Shown here piece by piece: positions 60,005 through 64,000 of a stretch of DNA of 64,000 nt. Every line of letters begins with the position of its first letter. The stretch's first letter is position 1. Both the position numbers and the translations under genes were made by a program. Source of the stretch: Prunus persica (lineage: Eukaryota; Streptophyta; Magnoliopsida; Rosales; Rosaceae). The notes beneath the pieces are model-generated. The model was given only the letters and a program-made list of their open reading frames with translations, was not told where the DNA came from and ran no database searches. The DNA lies in the NCBI RefSeq assembly GCF_000346465.2, contig NC_034012.1, positions 21,797,169 through 21,861,168 on the forward strand, read 5' to 3'.

Positions 60005-62033
60005 TGTTAGATATATGCCCTAGGAGCCAATATAAAATGGATAATTCTAAGGAAATAATATATAATAATCAAAGGGGCAAGAACGTTGCTTTAGATACAT
60101 AACGTACACAAAGTAACAAGTCCATGGATTAAGATATAAATGGAAAGTGGTCTAAAGAAGTTAGATGTACGAGACCTTTCCATACATATAAATATCGTAT
60201 CCTAGAATGTTCTTGGTCTTAGGATCACCAATTGGACAATGGTGACCCGCAAAGACTGGTACACATTATGCCTGCTCAATTTGGAGGATGACTAGTCTCA
60301 AGTCATTCGTGTAGAGACACTGAGACAGATGTGTAGGTGCTCTATAGAAGATGGAGTCCACTAAACGCGATCAACTCTAGAATTCTTGTATGGAAGTCTT
60401 ACTCACAAGTGTCAAACAAAGAATTCTAAGTTGTGATAATGCAAATTAATCCTTAGACCTGAGACATCACAGTTGTCTTGTGTATATGTTGTTTCTTTTT
60501 GAGAGCACTATATGGTCGTATCAAAATGATGTGACTTGAAGGTGTTTCTCAAGATTCTCAGCATGTATGCAGAGACAAATGAATGTACAACAAGGAATCT
60601 CTGCTCTTAGTATGAAAAGAGATTACTCTAAAGATATGATTCGTGAATCTTTGGCCAAAGTATTGGATGGAAATTGAAACAAGAGTGTTTGCAATTTCAT
60701 CAAATTGAATCATATAATCTAGAGATGTCATATTAGGGATTTTACACAAGTTTACCATATCTCGAGAATATGACATAGAGTATTGAATTAGAGAAGGATC
60801 GAATTGCATTGTAATCACAAACTGACTAGGTTCTCTAAATGAATTTTTTTTAGCTTGGGTGGCCATGACATACTGCTAGGTGTCACTAATGGCTTATGGA
60901 AGCCCTGTAATGACTAATTATAATTAGCCTTCGCCAATAGGAAGAATTCTATGGAGGGATACAATTCACACTTGATTCAGAGTGAATCATTCATACCCAC
61001 TTCCTCACTAATTAGAACCTATAAGATTGCACACTGAAAAGGAATCGATTGGGAAATTAAGAAGAGAATGAATGATTTTGTGACTTGGTCAAAGTCAATG
61101 TGAAAGTCAAAGGTCAAAGTCAAAAGTCAAAGGTCAAAGGTCAAACGATTGACCCGACACTTGACACGGTCAACTAAGGATGACCGGGACCAACACTCGT
61201 TAGACAAGTGAGTGGTTAAATTAGTTAAGTCACTAGAGTAATTAAATTAATTAGATAAATTTAATTATTCAATTAAAGTTATGAAACTTTAATTAAAGGT
61301 CCCATATGACTTGGGAATTCAAAAAGGATTTGACCATATGGACTTTGGCACATATGTGACACATTATAGGATTAATGTGTTGGACCAAGATAGCAAAAAG
61401 ATGACACACAAAATGGGGTGTGCCTACATTAGGGCTTGGGGGTATTTTTGTCACTCTTGTGACATTTTTGATCATATAAGTGTGTAGCTATGGTATCCTA
61501 TCATCCTAGGGTTTTCAAGTTGGTAAAATTGGAAGAGAGAAAACATCAAACTCTCTCTCCCTAACCCCTTCAATCTATCACATCAAGGGAGGGTGCTAGC
61601 ACCACTCTTCACTTGTTGTCTACTCATTCTCTCATCCTATTCAATCCTTGGTGAAGAGCTTTGGGGAGGTGCATATCTTTGTACCTATTTGGAGAGCTAC
61701 AAGGTGGAGAATCAACATCAAAGGGAGAGCCAACAACAAAGGGACCACTCCCTCTACTTGAACACCATTCTTGGTTTCAAGATTCGCTCCAAGGGCCTGA
61801 ACATCTTATCTTTCTCTCAAATAGGATTTAGAGAGTCTTTGGTGCACACATTCATAGACTTATAAAGATTGGGACCAAATGAGACTTGCATGAATCCCTA
61901 GTTTATTTAATGCTTCCGCTCTTACTTTGATTTCATATTAGATATGGCTTGCTAGGTGATTTATACTCTCAAAGTTTGGTTGTAGAGTTTTTAGAAATCT
62001 CTACACAACACCATTCCCAAAATATTCCCTTCA
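60005..62033 (+). mobile_element. Solo LTR B (younger copy), inserted in solo LTR A
   Basis: Starts TGTTAGATATATGCCCTAGG and ends CCCTTCA, 2029 bp, TG...CA. TSD AAGGT (60000-60004) and AAAGT (62034-62038), one mismatch. LTR A sequence continues on both sides (AAAAAGG before, GATCGATAATTAAAAAGAG after). It contains a run of GTCAAAGG-type 6-7-bp repeats (61080-61150). Small ORFs inside it (such as 61593-61865) have no known domain. The family's internal region is not in the window. Confidence 0.85.
61078..61150. repeat. (GTCAAAG)n-like short tandem repeat in solo LTR B
   Basis: Irregular repeats of AAAGTCAAAGGTCAA; a shorter version is in LTR A at 62090-62120, so it is part of the LTR family. 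Confidence 0.8.
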
Positions 62034-63170
62034 AAAGTATGGATCGATAATTAAAAAGAGAATAAATAATTTTGTAGCCTGGTCAGAGTCAAAGTCAAAA
62101 GTTAAAGTCAAAGGTCAAATTGTTGACCCGAGACTTGACGCGGTCAACATACGGTGAATAGGACCGATGCTTGTTAGACAAGTTAGTGATTTAATTTGTA
62201 AGTCATTAAACAAATTAAACAAATTAGATTAGCTTAATGAATTAATTAAAGTTGTGGAACTTTAGTTTGGGTCCTACGTGACTTAAAATATTTATTGAAA
62301 TGGACCTTATAGACTTTGGCAAAGTGTGACACATTATGAGATTAATGTAGTAGACCAAAGTAGCCCAAAAAGGCCAAGGATAGGGAGGGTGCTGCACATG
62401 GGCTCTTTAGGGGCACATGTGTGACAATATGTGTCTATATATTCATAGCCATAGCACCACACCTCCTTAGGGTTTTTCAAGTTAGATATTGAGAAAGAGA
62501 GGAAACATCAAACCTCTCTTCCTTGCTCTCTCTTGGCCGGCTACTTGAGGAAGAAAAGGCTAGCACCCATCTTCTCCTCAAGCTTCCTTATTCTCCTATT
62601 CCATTCCATCCTTGGTGAAGATTCTTTTGGGGGTGCACCCTTAGTATGCCAATTTGGAGACAAGTGTGGAGAGCCAACATCAAATGGACCAATCACTCTA
62701 CTTGAACACCATCCTTGGTTTCAAGATTCGCTCCAAGGGTATGTGTTCTTAATCCTCCTTGCAATAGTTATCTTAAAGAGTCATTAGTGCTATTTTCATA
62801 AACCTATAAAGATTGGGACCTAAGATGAGACTTATATGAATCTCTAACTATTTCCTTGGTTCTACTTTATTTGATTTCATATTTGATATGCATATGCTAG
62901 ATGATTTGTTTTCTCATAAATTCATAGGATTTTAGAAATCCCTACACAATAATTTTCCTTTAGTTATACGGTGGTAGTATTGTGGGATAAATTTTGTGAC
63001 TTATTGAATTTTAGGTTAACATTGTGTTATTTTATATTAATATTCATTTCAGAAAAATTTAAGGATTTTTAATTAATTAAGACATGTTGGTTAATATTAA
63101 ATGAAATTGATGATGTGGCACATGTCACATCATTTGGACTCAAACTTGATGTACAAATTTGGTGTCCCTA

Positions 63171-63460
63171 GTATTATTATTATTAAAAATATTGTTTACC
63201 ACATAAGCCTCGTTAATGGACATGGGCCTGCCCTGGGCTTTAACGAGTTGAAGGAAATATATGGGTCTGGGCGAGCTGAGCTTTCATCATAAAATTAAAG
63301 CCCAAGTTCGCCCCATGGGCTGGGATTTCATGGGCCACATTGGACAAGGCATGGGCTGTCCCGATTGGGCCGTGCCAAAATGGGCTAATTTTTGAAAGTT
63401 TAGAAAAAAAATAAAAAACTTGACAAAAAAATAGATGATTTTCATTCAAAGTCTGAAAGT
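63171..63460. other. Probable subterminal region of a third hAT element
   Basis: GGGC/GCCC-rich words (GGGCCTGCCCTGGGC, CCCATGGGCTGGG, GATTGGGCCGTGCC) just beyond the hAT C-terminal fragment at 63669-64000. Such sequence is common near plant Ac/RICESLEEPER-like hAT ends. No terminus or TSD could be fixed. Confidence 0.35.
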
Positions 63461-63502
63461 ACAATTAAAAGTATAGTGTGATACAAAAGTCTTGTACAAA
63501 TA

Positions 63503-63600
63503 GTCTATTCAAGCCCCTTCCAAACGAATAGTCTATTCAAGCCCCTTCCAAACGAATAGTCTATTCAAGCCCATTCCAAATGAATAGTCTATTCAAGCAA
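63503..63600. repeat. 28-bp tandem repeat, 3.5 copies
   Basis: GTCTATTCAAGCCCCTTCCA-type units start at 63503, 63531, 63559 and 63587, exactly 28 bp apart, with two changes in the third copy and a truncated fourth. Confidence 0.93.
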
Positions 63601-63668
63601 ATAGCCTATTTATGCAAAAATAGAGTCTGATACAAATTAAAATTAAAGTATTCTAAACCAAAAAGATT

Positions 63669-64000
63669 TTAGCATTGAATTGTCTTATTTTCAGATTCAC
63701 TTTCAACCTCTTCATTGGCTTCCATCCAATTTGGTATTGATGCTTTAATGTTCATTAATTCTTCAGAGCGTTGCTCATCTTGTACTGTATCTTGCATCCT
63801 TGAATTTTCTAAGGCCAAATCTTTCAAGCAAATTAATTTTTCGATTGTATTTGGACTCAAACTAGCCCTCTTCTCAGATACAAATCTACCACCTGTATTA
63901 AAACATGATTCTGATGCTACAGAGGGAAAATAATTATAGACAAGATAACAAAAACCAGGTGATGAAGCAAAAATTGAGAGGAGAGGCAAGGGATTTAGAG
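63669..64000 (-). pseudogene. hAT (RICESLEEPER-like) transposase C-terminal fragment, runs off the window
   Basis: The minus strand encodes SVASESCFNTGGRFVSEKRA, SLSPNTIEKLICLKD, the hallmark hAT dimerisation sequence of Ac/RICESLEEPER-type proteins, then an acidic tail to a stop at 63669. Upstream residues (SIFASSPGFCYLVYNYFPSV) do not fit the family (expected a short P-x-S-S-V-A-S-E), suggesting a small insertion. The remainder lies beyond 64000. Confidence 0.8.

Larger units (their letters stand above)
37530..62962 (+). mobile_element. Solo LTR A (older copy), interrupted by a hAT element and by solo LTR B
   Basis: Starts TATTAGATATATGCCC (first dinucleotide decayed from TG) and ends CCTTTA (decayed from CA). 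A perfect 5-bp TSD GTTAT lies at 37525-37529 and 62963-62967. Its three pieces are 37530-38375, 59831-60004 and 62039-62962; joined they are about 1.94 kb and colinear with LTR B. No internal retrotransposon domain or primer site is present, so it is a solo LTR made by recombination. Confidence 0.85.
36797..63168. mobile_element. Outermost TIR element of the large nest, TSD TA
   Basis: Left end GGGACACCAAATTTGTGC (36797 on) and right end GGTGTCCC with its inner arm (63103-63168) are inverted copies over about 65 bp, including AAATTTGAGTCC-like and CATGTGCCACAT blocks. TA flanks both ends (36795-36796 and 63169-63170). Without its insertions the element is about 930 bp: 36797-37529 plus 62968-63168. 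TSD length suggests Tc1/mariner-like, but two bases are weak evidence for the superfamily. Confidence 0.65.

Noticed and set aside
37530..62033. One full-length LTR retrotransposon with LTRs at 37.5 and 60.0 kb
   Set aside because: No gag-pol or primer site between them; the hAT TSD GCCATGAC joins the left piece to 59831 and the GTTAT TSD lies outside 37530 and 62962, so they are pieces of one LTR plus a nested copy.
61593..62787. ORFs at 61593-61865 and 62533-62787 as paralogous genes
   Set aside because: They lie at equivalent positions in solo LTRs B and A; they differ by frame breaks and have no domain.
36797..63168. A single 26-kb giant transposon or Maverick-like element
   Set aside because: The content between the TIRs is fully explained by separate insertions with their own TSDs.

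Overview
The window reads as nuclear DNA of a dicot plant; a woody Rosaceae-like genome is only a guess from the mix of elements. It splits into a host gene (about 1-16.8 kb) and a very dense repeat region (about 17-64 kb). The host gene, on the + strand, is the 3' part of an ECM29-type proteasome adaptor. I placed 26 exons; their summed length is an exact multiple of three and the product is about 1465 C-terminal residues. Its introns hold a LINE relic, a tRNA-derived SINE, a 168-bp tandem duplication and a 784-bp long-TIR Mutator-like MITE with a perfect 9-bp target-site duplication (TSD).

The first repeat block (about 17.1-36.0 kb) is nested. A PIF/Harbinger element (17407-22849, TSD TTA) carries a broken Myb/SANT plus NAM-associated ORF1 and was split by a hAT element (17659-21154) with a decayed TTF-type transposase. 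Beside it lies an endogenous pararetrovirus of the family Caulimoviridae, florendovirus-like (about 22.85-35.7 kb). It shows promoter, poly(A) signal, tRNA-Met primer site, coat zinc knuckle, protease, RT/RNase H and a second ORF. It is defective: stop codons, frameshifts and three insertions (a hAT-type MITE, a 3.75-kb Pack-MULE-like element, and a solo LTR-like unit). The Pack-MULE-like element contains a 14-3-3 gene scrap and a ~213-bp satellite with a three-monomer higher-order repeat.

The second block (36797-63168) is a five-level nest whose order can be read from TSDs: a TIR element flanked by TA; inside it a solo LTR (TSD GTTAT); inside that a BED-type hAT element (TSD GCCATGAC) and, separately, a younger solo LTR of the same LTR family; inside the hAT a TG...CA-bounded LTR-like unit; and inside that a 14.3-kb CACTA element (TSD ATT).

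The CACTA element is the most interesting object. It has CACTACTACAAAAA termini, an apparently intact eight-exon gene fusing a Transposase_24 (TNPA-like) domain to a Ulp1/C48 SUMO-type protease (720 aa, full catalytic set), a TNPD transposase gene with one apparent frameshift, a captured fragment of the proteasome lid gene RPN6, and an ACGACGG/CCGTCGT motif repeated through nearly all its non-coding sequence, introns included. Everything was read by eye, so exon edges and repeat ends come from GT/AG and TSD logic, not from alignments.
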